Of a stretch of DNA of 64,000 bases, positions 25,154-33,115 are shown in pieces; the stretch's first letter is position 1, and the number at the start of each line of letters is the position of its first letter. The position numbers and the translations under genes are program-made. This stretch comes from Bin125 sp026705025. GTDB lineage: Bacteria > Chloroflexota > Dehalococcoidia > Bin125. The notes under the pieces were generated by a model. It searched no databases, was not told the origin of the DNA, and saw only the letters and a program-made list of their open reading frames with translations. The stretch lies in contig JAPPBN010000051.1 of NCBI GenBank assembly GCA_026705025.1, positions 55,293 through 119,292 of the forward strand. Reading direction: 5' to 3'.

Positions 25154-26026
25154 TCAGGACTCCTCGCCCTCGGCATCTCCGCTGTCCATTGGGATCAGCA
25201 GTACGTCGCCCGGGTGAATAAAGCTGTAGGCGTCGAGCTTGTTGAGGTTCATGATCGCATCGACCGTCGAGTTGTAGCGCACGGCGATGTCGTAGAGCGT
25301 GTCGCCCTCCTCCACCGTGTACTCGAAGGTGTTGGCGGACTCCGGAACCAGATCCTCTGCTGCTTCGTCTGCAGCCGGGGACGCAGCCTTGGGCGCGGCG
25401 ACGACGATCGGCTTGACCGGCGCCGCTGCTTGTTGGGATTGCGTCACCGATTCCTCATCGGCGGCGGCAGTTGAGGTCTCGCGCGATGACGACGTTGATG
25501 ACGCGGAGGATGTCTGAGAGAGCTGAACCTCCCGGCTGGAGACAGGGGCAGCCTGCGGGGCAGCCAGTTCACTGTCCCCACTGCGGTCTATCGCCGAAAC
25601 ATCCTCTTCGAGAACCGTCAGTGGTTCCTCCCCGGTTGCATCGGCTGAACCGATCGCACCGCCGACAAAGAGCAAAACGGCGAGCGCGGAGATTGGCGCC
25701 AGCAATCCGTAGAGCGGGACTCCGGAACTCCCCTGCCCGGACGAACGCCCAGACGAGCTACCAGAAGAACTCCCAGAAGAGCTCCATGCCGCTCCACTGA
25801 GCCCGTAGGCCCCCACGTCTGCAAACGGACGTGAACCACCGGCCTGCCGCCTGTCCTGGTCGGACAGGTATCGATTCCGCCACCAGACATAAGCGGCAGC
25901 CAGCCCGATCAGAATGCCGACGATTAGCAACCAGATCCCCGGACCAGGCCAGGTCAGATGGAAGAGCAGGAGTAGGAGAAACGCGGCAGCGGCTGTGGCT
26001 GCGCCCGGCTTGAGGGGAATGCGCAT
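25154..26026 (-). CDS. Membrane-anchored LysM domain protein
   Basis: A 290-residue protein. The N-terminus holds two hydrophobic stretches (about residues 10-45), a basic loop, then a Ser/Gly-rich run (SSGSSSGSSSGRSSG near residues 82-100). A further membrane segment (YGLLAPISALAVLLFVGGAI) is followed by a long low-complexity acidic/Ser/Ala linker and a C-terminal LysM domain (FEYTVEEGDTLYDIAVRYNS, then SFIHPGDVLLIPM). LysM binds peptidoglycan-type N-acetylglucosamine polymers, so the domain is probably outside the membrane. A short acidic tail ends it. A cell-wall or surface role is likely; there is no attached hydrolase domain. Confidence 0.85.
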   Translation of the reverse strand: MRIPLKPGAATAAAAFLLLLLFHLTWPGPGIWLLIVGILIGLAAAYVWWRNRYLSDQDRRQAGGSRPFADVGAYGLSGAAWSSSGSSSGSSSGRSSGQGSSGVPLYGLLAPISALAVLLFVGGAIGSADATGEEPLTVLEEDVSAIDRSGDSELAAPQAAPVSSREVQLSQTSSASSTSSSRETSTAAADEESVTQSQQAAAPVKPIVVAAPKAASPAADEAAEDLVPESANTFEYTVEEGDTLYDIAVRYNSTVDAIMNLNKLDAYSFIHPGDVLLIPMDSGDAEGEES

Positions 26027-26190
26027 GAATGTCGTGGACCCAGCCGCCGAATCACCGACGGAGTCACTCTAGCCCAGAACTTCGCGGACTGGCATGAGCA
26101 TGGCGCGTCAGGTCGCGTACACTCGCGGAAACAATCAGGTCGACGCGCTTTGCGGCGAGCGCCGCCGCTGCCAGAGGGAAATCCATCGCG

Positions 26191-27477
26191 ATGACGCAGA
26201 CGCAGTCGGGTACCCCGTCGCTGACCGAGTTGGCCCAGGCTGCCGGCCTGCGCATGGAGGAAATGGACGGTCACCAACGCGAGGTCGGCTCGCCCGACCT
26301 GTTTGAGCGAATCTCCCACTTCCAGCTGGCCGACCAGGCCCGCGCCGCCGGACTGTATCCCTTCTTCCAGCCGATCGAGGTCAACGACGGTCCCGAGGCA
26401 ATCGTTGACGGCAAACGCGTGATCATGCTCGGATCCAACAACTATCTAGGTTTGACCCGGCACCCTGATGTTCTGAAGGCTGCGCACGATGCGCTCGACC
26501 GCTTCGGTCCCTCCATGACCGGATCGAGATTGCTCAACGGCACTAGCCCGGTGCATCTCGAACTGGAAGAGGCCCTGGCCGACTTCCTGGGCGCAGAAAC
26601 CGCGATCGTGTTTTCGACCGGTTATCTGGCCAACCTGGGTGCAGTGTCCGCATTGATTGACCGGCATGGCATCTCCGTACTCGACCGGGATGTTCATGCC
26701 TCGATCTACGACGCCGCCGGACTCGCTCTGGGCAAGTACACCAGATTTCAACACAACGACCCGGCGCACCTCGACCGCGTGCTCTCGAATCTCAACCCGG
26801 ATCAGGCGCGGCTGGTTCTGATCGACGGCGCCTATTCGATGGGTGGCGATCTGGCGCCGCTGCCGGAGTTGCGTGAGGTTTGCCGCAAGCACCGGACACG
26901 AATGCTGGTCGATGATGCTCACGCGATCGGCACCGTCGGACCGAAGGGTCGCGGCACGCGCACACACTTCGGGCTAGAGGAACCTGATGACCTGACGATT
27001 GGCACGTTCAGCAAGACGCTCGCCTCGGTCGGCGGATTCTGCGCCGGGCCGCACGCCGTGATCGAGTACGTTCGACACTTCTCGCGGCCGATGCTGTTCA
27101 CGGCAGCGCTGCCGCCGGCCTCGGCCGCCGCCGCGCTCGCCGCCTTGCGCGTGATCGAGGACGAACTCTGGCGAGTCAAACGCGTTCAGGAACTCGGCGA
27201 GCGAATGCGGGGCGGTCTGGCGGATCTGGGCTTCGACGTCGCCAACTCGGCCACGCCGATCATCCCGATTCGCGTGGGTGACGAGGTGCGCACCGCCGCG
27301 TTCTGGAGAGACCTGCTCAACAACGGCGTCTATACCAACGCCGTCATCGCGCCGGCGGTCCCCCGAGGCCAGGCGATCCTCCGCACTTCCTACATCGCCA
27401 CCCACACCGACGAGCAGCTTGAGCGCGCTCTCCAGATCTTTGGCGAAGCGGGTCGCCGCAATGGCGTCATTGACTAG
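26191..27477 (+). CDS. Alpha-oxoamine synthase (SPT/BioF/Kbl-like), PLP-dependent
   Basis: A 428-residue PLP enzyme of the group that condenses an amino acid with an acyl thioester (8-amino-7-oxononanoate synthase, 2-amino-3-ketobutyrate ligase, serine palmitoyltransferase). Visible features are VIMLGSNNYLGLTRHPDV, MTGSRLLNGTSPVHLELEEA, DRDVHASIYDA, LVDDAHAIGTVGPKGRGT and the PLP lysine K275 in GTFSKTLASVGGF. The N-terminal 70 residues before the core (FERISHFQLADQARAAGLYP) and the FQHNDP and SRPMLFTAALPPA segments remind me more of bacterial serine palmitoyltransferases than BioF. No biotin gene is near. An NAD-dependent epimerase follows after six bases, an arrangement compatible with a sphingoid-base pathway, but this remains a hypothesis. 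Confidence 0.82.
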   Translation: MTQTQSGTPSLTELAQAAGLRMEEMDGHQREVGSPDLFERISHFQLADQARAAGLYPFFQPIEVNDGPEAIVDGKRVIMLGSNNYLGLTRHPDVLKAAHDALDRFGPSMTGSRLLNGTSPVHLELEEALADFLGAETAIVFSTGYLANLGAVSALIDRHGISVLDRDVHASIYDAAGLALGKYTRFQHNDPAHLDRVLSNLNPDQARLVLIDGAYSMGGDLAPLPELREVCRKHRTRMLVDDAHAIGTVGPKGRGTRTHFGLEEPDDLTIGTFSKTLASVGGFCAGPHAVIEYVRHFSRPMLFTAALPPASAAAALAALRVIEDELWRVKRVQELGERMRGGLADLGFDVANSATPIIPIRVGDEVRTAAFWRDLLNNGVYTNAVIAPAVPRGQAILRTSYIATHTDEQLERALQIFGEAGRRNGVID

Positions 27478-27483
27478 TCGGCC

Positions 27484-28461
27484 GTGCGCGTCCTCCTCAC
27501 CGGTGGAAGCGGGTTTATCGGTGGTCACGTCGCCCGCCAACTTGTCACCGACGGGCACGAGCTGCGCCTGCTGGTTCGGCCAACCAGCGACACGGCATTC
27601 ATCGACGATCTCTCCTTCGAGCGGGCGCTCGGCGACCTGAGACGACCCGATTCGCTGGCAGCCGCCTGCGCCGGTATGGACGCCGTCGTGCATTGCGCCG
27701 CAGTGCTGCGGGCCGTACGGCAAGAGGACTTCATGCAGGCGAACCGCGCCGGCACCGGCGGCCTGGCCAAATCGGCCGCCGAGGCAGGAGTCCAGCGATT
27801 CGTCTACATCTCCTCGATCGCCGCGCAGGGACCGTCGCGAAGTCTGACGCCTGAGCCGCCTGACACTCCTCTGCACCCGGTGTCGGCCTACGGCCGTTCG
27901 AAGGCGGCCGGAGAAGTCGAGATACTCACGCAGAGAGGACGGATGCAGATCACGATGCTGCGCCCTCCCCTGGTCTACGGGCCCGCCGACGCCGGACTCC
28001 TGGCGTTCTTCTGGATGGCTCGGCGGGGCTTCGCCGTGCGGCTGGGGGACGGTTCCAACCTGGTTGATGCGATCTATGGGCCTGATCTCGCCGGCGCGGT
28101 TGGAGCGGTGCTCAGCGCCGACGTTCCACAGGTGGCGAAGTTTCACGTGGCGAATGAGTCGGGTCCGTATAGCTGGAACCAGTTGCTCGCCGCCCTGGGG
28201 ACTGCGGCAGGCAGGCGTCTGTGGATTCCCTCAGTACCGCCTGCCTGCTTCCAGGGTCTGGCGCGCTGTTCGGAATGGTGGTCGCGGCTGACCAACAACG
28301 AGCCGATGCTTGACCGCGCGCGTGTCCTTGAGATGCGCCAACCGGCCTGGCTCTGCGATCCGTCTTCACTGACTCAGGAGACCGGATGGCAAGCCAACAC
28401 GGCGCTCGCCGATGGCATGCAGGACACCTTCAACTGGTACCGGGAGCAGGGCTGGATCTAG
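27484..28461 (+). CDS. NAD(P)-dependent epimerase/reductase (extended SDR)
   Basis: A 325-residue extended short-chain dehydrogenase. It begins at a GTG with a perfect Rossmann fingerprint LLTGGSGFIGGHVARQL, then GDLRRPDSLAAACAGMDAVV, the serine strand FVYISSIAAQGPSR and an intact YGRSK catalytic Tyr/Lys pair. The second half has RPPLVYGPADAGLLAF and a substrate part resembling 3-beta-HSD/HpnA-type and ketosphinganine/ceramide-reductase-like proteins. It follows the alpha-oxoamine synthase by six bases and is surely co-transcribed. It may reduce that enzyme's keto product, an inference from pairing. Confidence 0.82.
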   Translation: MRVLLTGGSGFIGGHVARQLVTDGHELRLLVRPTSDTAFIDDLSFERALGDLRRPDSLAAACAGMDAVVHCAAVLRAVRQEDFMQANRAGTGGLAKSAAEAGVQRFVYISSIAAQGPSRSLTPEPPDTPLHPVSAYGRSKAAGEVEILTQRGRMQITMLRPPLVYGPADAGLLAFFWMARRGFAVRLGDGSNLVDAIYGPDLAGAVGAVLSADVPQVAKFHVANESGPYSWNQLLAALGTAAGRRLWIPSVPPACFQGLARCSEWWSRLTNNEPMLDRARVLEMRQPAWLCDPSSLTQETGWQANTALADGMQDTFNWYREQGWI

Positions 28462-28816
28462 CCGAGGCTCATCCGCCTCGTGCATGGGGTTGCTGGCTCA
28501 ACATCTCGGAAACCGGTTACGATCAGAACATAAGCGCTCACACAACTCCAACCGAACCGACGCGCTCGCTCTACACCCAGCCGGAATCCGCACAATCCTG
28601 GAACCAACTGAAATCGCGAGGACGAAATCTGACAGAACTGAGCCAGATCTGGACTGATCCGGACAAATCTGGACAAATCTGAACACCGAAACGCACGATC
28701 AACAGCCCTGGACAGGAGATCCCGCCATTGCCCCCGAAGATTACCGCCAAACCACTTCGCCCAGCCCGGAAATCGATTGACCGCGGCTGTGTACTGGCTC
28801 AGACGCTGAGGAATCG
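28462..28816. other. 355-base spacer with 10-base periodic repeat
   Basis: No gene is convincing here. The notable content is at 28621-28684, where 10-base units of the form GGACAAATCT recur in register (two perfect copies at 28661-28680, degenerate ones before). This is lower in GC than its surroundings. The units read in the direction of the downstream HAD gene, so the stretch may be part of its leader or promoter. Confidence 0.5.
28621..28684 (+). repeat. Degenerate 10-base tandem repeat (GGACAAATCT type)
   Basis: Six consecutive 10-base units, GACGAAATCT, GACAGAACTG, AGCCAGATCT, GGACTGATCC and twice GGACAAATCT, in exact 10-base phase. A period equal to one helical turn suggests curved DNA or a protein-binding array. 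Related structure of different sequence occurs at 54531-54630. Confidence 0.6.
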
Positions 28817-29395
28817 ATGACGAGGTTGTGGTCCTTCGATCTCGATGGCGTGTTGGCCGAGCCGCCGTTCGGTTGGAATCCAGCCATCAACCGCGACGTC
28901 GGCCTGCTGCCGGATCCCGACGCCGACCTTCCCATCGTTGACGCCGGTCAGCTCTCCGATCGTCTATTCGCCGCCACCTGGTACCGATTTCGGTACGTGT
29001 TGCGCCCGCCGCGACCAGGAGCGTTACAGGCCGTCAAACTGGCTTCAGCTCATGGCCGGGTGATTGTCCTGACCGGTCGGCATGAACGCGGACGGCGCCA
29101 GACCGAGGCCTGGTTGGCCGATCACGGGTTCGCAGCGTACGTTGACGAACTGGTCATGAACGCGACGCCGCTCAAGTCTGCCCGGTACAAGGAGGCGTAT
29201 CTACACGGTCGGGAGGCCACACTCCACATAGACGATGACGCCGCAACCGTGGCATTGCTGGCCCGTGGTGGAATCCCTGCGGCATTGGTCGCCTGGCCAC
29301 GCAACAGGAATCTTGAGTATCCGCTCGGCGTGACGTTTTGCGAGGATATGTCCGACGTCTATTCATTGATCGAACGGATCGCGCCTGATGATTGA
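28817..29395 (+). CDS. HAD-superfamily phosphatase-like protein
   Basis: A 192-residue HAD-fold protein, likely a phosphatase. Motif I is FDLDGVLAEPP (residues 7-17, with both aspartates), motif II is VIVLTGRHERGRR, a lysine is available in ATPLKSARYKE, and motif III is HIDDDAATV. These give the complete Asp-Asp/Thr/Lys/Asp set. It overlaps the next small gene by eight bases. The cap is small and no substrate is evident. The family has many functions, so the role remains open. Confidence 0.78.
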   Translation: MTRLWSFDLDGVLAEPPFGWNPAINRDVGLLPDPDADLPIVDAGQLSDRLFAATWYRFRYVLRPPRPGALQAVKLASAHGRVIVLTGRHERGRRQTEAWLADHGFAAYVDELVMNATPLKSARYKEAYLHGREATLHIDDDAATVALLARGGIPAALVAWPRNRNLEYPLGVTFCEDMSDVYSLIERIAPDD

Positions 29396-29744
29396 ACCCG
29401 TGGAGATCAATGCCAGCGCGCAGGAGGTATGGAACCTACTGAGAGAGGAAGCGCAATCCGGCGTCGATTCTGGCCATGCCGTCGTGCTCGGCGAAGTGAG
29501 ACCACGGGAGCTGTTGCTCGAGATTCAGATGGGGGTTGGCTTCCGCGTGCAGCACGCCTATCGCCTGGTACGTCTCGGCGAGCGCTGCCAAATTTCCGAC
29601 CAGGTGCGACCGATCGGCTGGCGATGGCGTCTGAGCAATGTGTTTCTGTTCGGACGCGGCATCCGCGCCATTGAAGCTGCTTCAGTACAGGGTTTGCGAA
29701 ATCTGAAGGCCGCCGCGGAGTCGCACGAGAGCGAGTCGTCGTAA
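29388..29744 (+). CDS. Small SRPBCC-like (START fold) protein
   Basis: A 118-residue protein whose opening EPVEINASAQEVWNLLREEA matches the first strand and helix of SRPBCC/polyketide-cyclase-like folds, which bind hydrophobic ligands. Strands such as LLLEIQMGVGFRVQHAYRLV and a final amphipathic helix fit the same fold, although it is shorter than the usual 140 residues. It overlaps the HAD gene and is probably co-transcribed. Ligand unknown. Confidence 0.65.
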   Translation: MIEPVEINASAQEVWNLLREEAQSGVDSGHAVVLGEVRPRELLLEIQMGVGFRVQHAYRLVRLGERCQISDQVRPIGWRWRLSNVFLFGRGIRAIEAASVQGLRNLKAAAESHESESS

Positions 29745-29884
29745 CGCGGCAGCGTCAAACATCCACCCGGCGTTCAGCCAGTTGGACCGCCTGTGTGGAC
29801 AGAGTGGATAACAATCGTGAAGCTCTTATGTGTACAATGTTGATAGCGGTAGGGGTGGTCTTTGGTTGAAGTAAGGCACAACGA

Positions 29885-31291
29885 GTGTTTTCTCATGACG
29901 GATGGCCAACCGCCGCAATCTTCAGACTCCTAACACTCATTTCCATCGTAATTCTGGCGTTTATCGCGGGCGCTTCGCTCCGAGTCGTCGGCGCAGAAGA
30001 TCCCGGAGTCGCGGAGTCGCAGCTCGGAGCAGCGTCGGGCAGTGAGTCCACGGCTCTCACATCAGCGGCAGCGTTCAGCCGCAACCTGACCGGTCGCGTC
30101 TACGTTTGGGATCAGGGCCGATTGCGCCCGGCCGCCCAGGCGCGCGTTTCAACCGGCAGCGCGCTCGTCAGAACCGACAGCAGCGGCCGCTTCGAATTCG
30201 CGCCAGAGCAACGCACCGGCAACCTGTCGATCGTCCAGCCCGGCTACGACGTTGTGCGGCGACCGATCTACTACGACCAGTCAGTCGTGGTCTTGCGCAA
30301 TCTGGTCGTGCGAGCGATCTACATTCCATTCGGACTCGTCACCGAGCCTGCGGTACAGGCATGGGCGCACGACCTGGTCGACCGCAATCTCATTAACGCC
30401 GTGGTCGTCGATATCAAAGACGAAGCGGGCCAGGTCTTCTCCATCGCTGCAACCTCGACGGTCGAGCAGATCGGCGCCTCCCGTGACGGACGCTCGGTGG
30501 CGGCATTCTTGACGGAACTGCAAGCGAAGGGTGTCTATCGAATCGGGCGGGTCGTGACCTTCCTCGATGGCACCTATCCCAGGTGGTACACCGACAATGC
30601 CCTGCACAACTTCGCCGGCGGCCTGTTCATCGACAGCATGGGTAGTACCTGGTCATCGGCCTACAAGTTGGAAGCGCGCACGTACAACATCGAGATAGGC
30701 GTCGCGGCTGCCGACTACGTCGAAGAGATTCAGTACGACTACGTCCGCTTGCCGTACGAGAACGGCCTCCGTGAACGGTTGGACAGAACAGAAGCGGACC
30801 GGGTTGCGGCAATCACACAGTTCGCGCAAGAAGCGAGCGAGGCATTGCACCTCGCGGGCGTGGCCGTTTCGTTCGACACCTTCGGAGTCGTCTCAACAGC
30901 CGGAAACGATCAGGGCATCGGTCAGTCGGTTGAAGGCTTGGCGCAGCATCTCGACTACATATCGCCGATGGTCTACCCGAGCGGCTGGCATGCCGGCTCC
31001 CTGGGCTTTGCCTATCCCCCCGCGCATCCCGGCCCGGTCGTGAAGATTAACGTGCAGGCGACTGTCGACCTGGCACGACCGCACGGCACCGCCCTGGTTC
31101 GGCCATGGTTGCAGGATTTCCACGATTACCAGGCTCGAGGGCTCCGATATCACTCAGAGCAAGTGCACGCGCAGATCGCGGCCACCGCGGAGGCTGGCGG
31201 GATAGGGTTCATGCTCTGGGACCCGTCCCTTAAGTACGAGGAGCTGGCGCTCGAGCAGGCTCTGACACTGACCTGGTCGCCCTTCAGTTAG
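29885..31291 (+). CDS. Secreted putative glycoside hydrolase (DUF4015 type)
   Basis: A 468-residue protein with an N-terminal hydrophobic segment (about residues 14-35) that may be a signal peptide or anchor. A carboxypeptidase-regulatory-like beta domain follows (TGRVYVWDQGRLRPAAQARV to FEFAPEQRTGNLSIVQPGYD). Residues from about 140 form a TIM barrel with VVVDIKDEAGQVF, RIGRVVTFLDG, VEEIQYDYVRLP, VAVSFDTFGVV, ISPMVYPSGW and GGIGFMLWDPSLKY. That order is the DUF4015 glycoside-hydrolase family as I know it, with candidate acids in DIKDE, QYDYVRLP and WDPS. The GTG start at 29885 has an upstream AAGTAAGG. Sugar substrate unknown. Confidence 0.8.
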   Translation: MFSHDGWPTAAIFRLLTLISIVILAFIAGASLRVVGAEDPGVAESQLGAASGSESTALTSAAAFSRNLTGRVYVWDQGRLRPAAQARVSTGSALVRTDSSGRFEFAPEQRTGNLSIVQPGYDVVRRPIYYDQSVVVLRNLVVRAIYIPFGLVTEPAVQAWAHDLVDRNLINAVVVDIKDEAGQVFSIAATSTVEQIGASRDGRSVAAFLTELQAKGVYRIGRVVTFLDGTYPRWYTDNALHNFAGGLFIDSMGSTWSSAYKLEARTYNIEIGVAAADYVEEIQYDYVRLPYENGLRERLDRTEADRVAAITQFAQEASEALHLAGVAVSFDTFGVVSTAGNDQGIGQSVEGLAQHLDYISPMVYPSGWHAGSLGFAYPPAHPGPVVKINVQATVDLARPHGTALVRPWLQDFHDYQARGLRYHSEQVHAQIAATAEAGGIGFMLWDPSLKYEELALEQALTLTWSPFS

Positions 31292-31309
31292 TCCCTTTCG
31301 CCCACCCGC

Positions 31310-32092
31310 TTAGACCCCGTTGCCCCAGCCGGCGTCCACGATGAACCGGCTGAGCTGACCGTTGAACTCGGCGGCCCGCTCGAAGTACACGCTGTGTCCG
31401 GTGGCCGGCACTTCAAAGTACTGCGAGCCGGGGACATGGTCGTGGGCGGCCCGCATGACCAGCGGAGGAATCAGCCGGTCATTGCCGCCGACGACCCAGA
31501 GGACGGGCATTGGTAGATTTGCCACGGCGTCGGGGTCCGGCCCAAGTTCACTGAGCAAATCCCGTAACGCCGGATCGCGCGGAGGATTCATGGCCATGAT
31601 CTCGTCATAGAGGAAGGCGAGCGCCGGGTCGCGCTGACGCAGCGACTGATCGTAGGCAAGCACGTCCAGACCTTGTCCTTCAGTTCGCTTGCGAGCTTCC
31701 TCCCACGGCCCTCTGATTGCGTCCGTCATCAGGCCGCCGGCGGTATCGGCCATGACCAGTGCAGCGACTCGCTCGGGAGCCTGCAGCGCGGCGCCGAGAC
31801 AGGTCCAACCACCCATCGATTGCGCAACCAGCGCTGCCCGCTCAATGCGCAGCTCGTCCAGGAGTGCGATCAGGTCGTCAACGAATGCTGCCGGACCGGG
31901 TCCTCCGGTGGGGATACTGCGGCCCCACCCGCGATGGTCGAACGCGACGCAGCGATACGAACTCGCGAACACCGGCACCTGTTGCCACCAGGAGAGGTGA
32001 TTTCCTCCGGCGCCGTGGGCGAAGATGATCGCCGGTCCGCTACCTGTCTCCTCGAAGAAGATCTCGCAATTCGGTCGTTCCAGAAACGGCAT
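31310..32092 (-). CDS. Alpha/beta hydrolase
   Basis: A 260-residue alpha/beta-hydrolase fold protein. The oxyanion loop is FAHGAGGNHLSWW and the nucleophile elbow is VAQSMGGWTCL (Ser). An acidic residue follows strand 6 (PVLWVVGGNDRLIP), and the base is the His in PATGHSVYFE. It resembles enol-lactonase and haloperoxidase-like hydrolases, a broad class, so the substrate is not assignable. It converges with the glycoside hydrolase gene (18-base gap) and is divergent from the next epimerase-like gene. Confidence 0.85.
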   Translation of the reverse strand: MPFLERPNCEIFFEETGSGPAIIFAHGAGGNHLSWWQQVPVFASSYRCVAFDHRGWGRSIPTGGPGPAAFVDDLIALLDELRIERAALVAQSMGGWTCLGAALQAPERVAALVMADTAGGLMTDAIRGPWEEARKRTEGQGLDVLAYDQSLRQRDPALAFLYDEIMAMNPPRDPALRDLLSELGPDPDAVANLPMPVLWVVGGNDRLIPPLVMRAAHDHVPGSQYFEVPATGHSVYFERAAEFNGQLSRFIVDAGWGNGV

Positions 32093-32170
32093 GACAAGCC
32101 CCGGTTCACCAACGCGTACGCTTCTGATGCAACGCCGAGGCTATCAGCGCGTCCGAGTGGGGAGTGACGC

Positions 32171-33115
32171 ATGGCGACGATGCGAATCGCCCTGACCGGC
32201 GCTGCGCAGCCCGACGGCTCCGCGATTGCACGTGAACTGAATCGCCACGATGTTGAAGTCGTACCGCTCGAGGTTGGCGATCCTGCGCAACTGGCAGGAA
32301 CGCTCAGCACTGTCACTCATATCGTTCACGCTCGCTCGTTGAACGAACCGGGATTGGCCCCCGCTGCGTATGCCGAGGTCAACGTGCATTCGACGACGAC
32401 ACTGCTTGATGCTTGCAGGCAGGCAGAACTCCAGCAGGTCGTGTTCCTTTCAACCACTGAGACATATGGCAGACGGCTCCCTCCCTGGCCGGTGACCGAG
32501 AGCTGGGTTCCGCGACCGGTCGGTCCGGCGCTGCAGAGCCGGGTGGCGGCGGAGCGGGTCGCGCGCACATACCGGCGACGCGTGCCGCTGTCGATCCTGC
32601 GCCCGGCCCCGGTGATCGTCAACGGAGAGGGATCGCTGATGCGGGTGATCCGGCACTTCGTCTCCCGTCCGCGAGCCGCGCTCGTCGGAGGGGGACAGGC
32701 GCCGGTCTCCGTTCTGGCCGCGGCCGACCTTGGTCGCGCCGTGTGGGCAATGATCAGTCAACCCGAGGAAGCCGTCGACCAGGTCTTTCATGCCGCCTCG
32801 GCGCATACGACCTGGCGAGATCTCGCCGTTGAGGCCTGTCAACTGCGAGGGATCGAAGAGCGATTCTGGAACGCGCCCTACGGATTGGCGCGCGGTCTCG
32901 ACGCTTGTCGCCTGGCCGGCTGGGTCTTGCCGGAGCCCGAGGGCGTGGACGCCTACGTCACGACGACCGGCAGTCCGCACCTGATCGATGACTCACGGGC
33001 TCGAGTGACACTCGGTTACGCGCCCGTGCTCGGCGTCAGAGCGGCACTGGCTCAGGCGCTCGACGTCTACCGGCCGAGTCCGAATGAGGAGGCCGGAGTT
33101 GAGGCCCCGGATTAG
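32171..33115 (+). CDS. NAD(P)-dependent epimerase-like protein lacking the Tyr/Lys pair
   Basis: A 314-residue extended SDR homologue. The N-terminal nucleotide-binding motif is degenerate (ALTGAAQPDGSAIA in place of TGGxGFxG). Where family members have YxxxK, this protein has PALQSRVAAE, so the catalytic Tyr is Ala and the Lys is Arg. The rest (VVFLSTTETYG, LSILRPAPVIV) follows the family. A tyrosine in TETYG is nearby but not in the standard position. It may be a non-catalytic or regulatory (NmrA-like) relative. It ends overlapping the malic enzyme gene on the other strand by four bases. Confidence 0.75.
   Translation: MATMRIALTGAAQPDGSAIARELNRHDVEVVPLEVGDPAQLAGTLSTVTHIVHARSLNEPGLAPAAYAEVNVHSTTTLLDACRQAELQQVVFLSTTETYGRRLPPWPVTESWVPRPVGPALQSRVAAERVARTYRRRVPLSILRPAPVIVNGEGSLMRVIRHFVSRPRAALVGGGQAPVSVLAAADLGRAVWAMISQPEEAVDQVFHAASAHTTWRDLAVEACQLRGIEERFWNAPYGLARGLDACRLAGWVLPEPEGVDAYVTTTGSPHLIDDSRARVTLGYAPVLGVRAALAQALDVYRPSPNEEAGVEAPD

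Noticed and set aside
26191..27477. Assignment as biotin synthesis BioF
   Set aside because: No bioA, bioB, bioD or bioC nearby and the sequence pattern fits SPT-like enzymes at least as well; left as general alpha-oxoamine synthase.
28621..28684. Possible small CRISPR array
   Set aside because: Units are 10 bases, contiguous and without spacers; no cas genes are present.
29802..29810. DnaA-box-like GTGGATAA near 29805
   Set aside because: Single near-match (one mismatch to TTATCCACA on the other strand) without further boxes, dnaA or dnaN; not enough for an origin.
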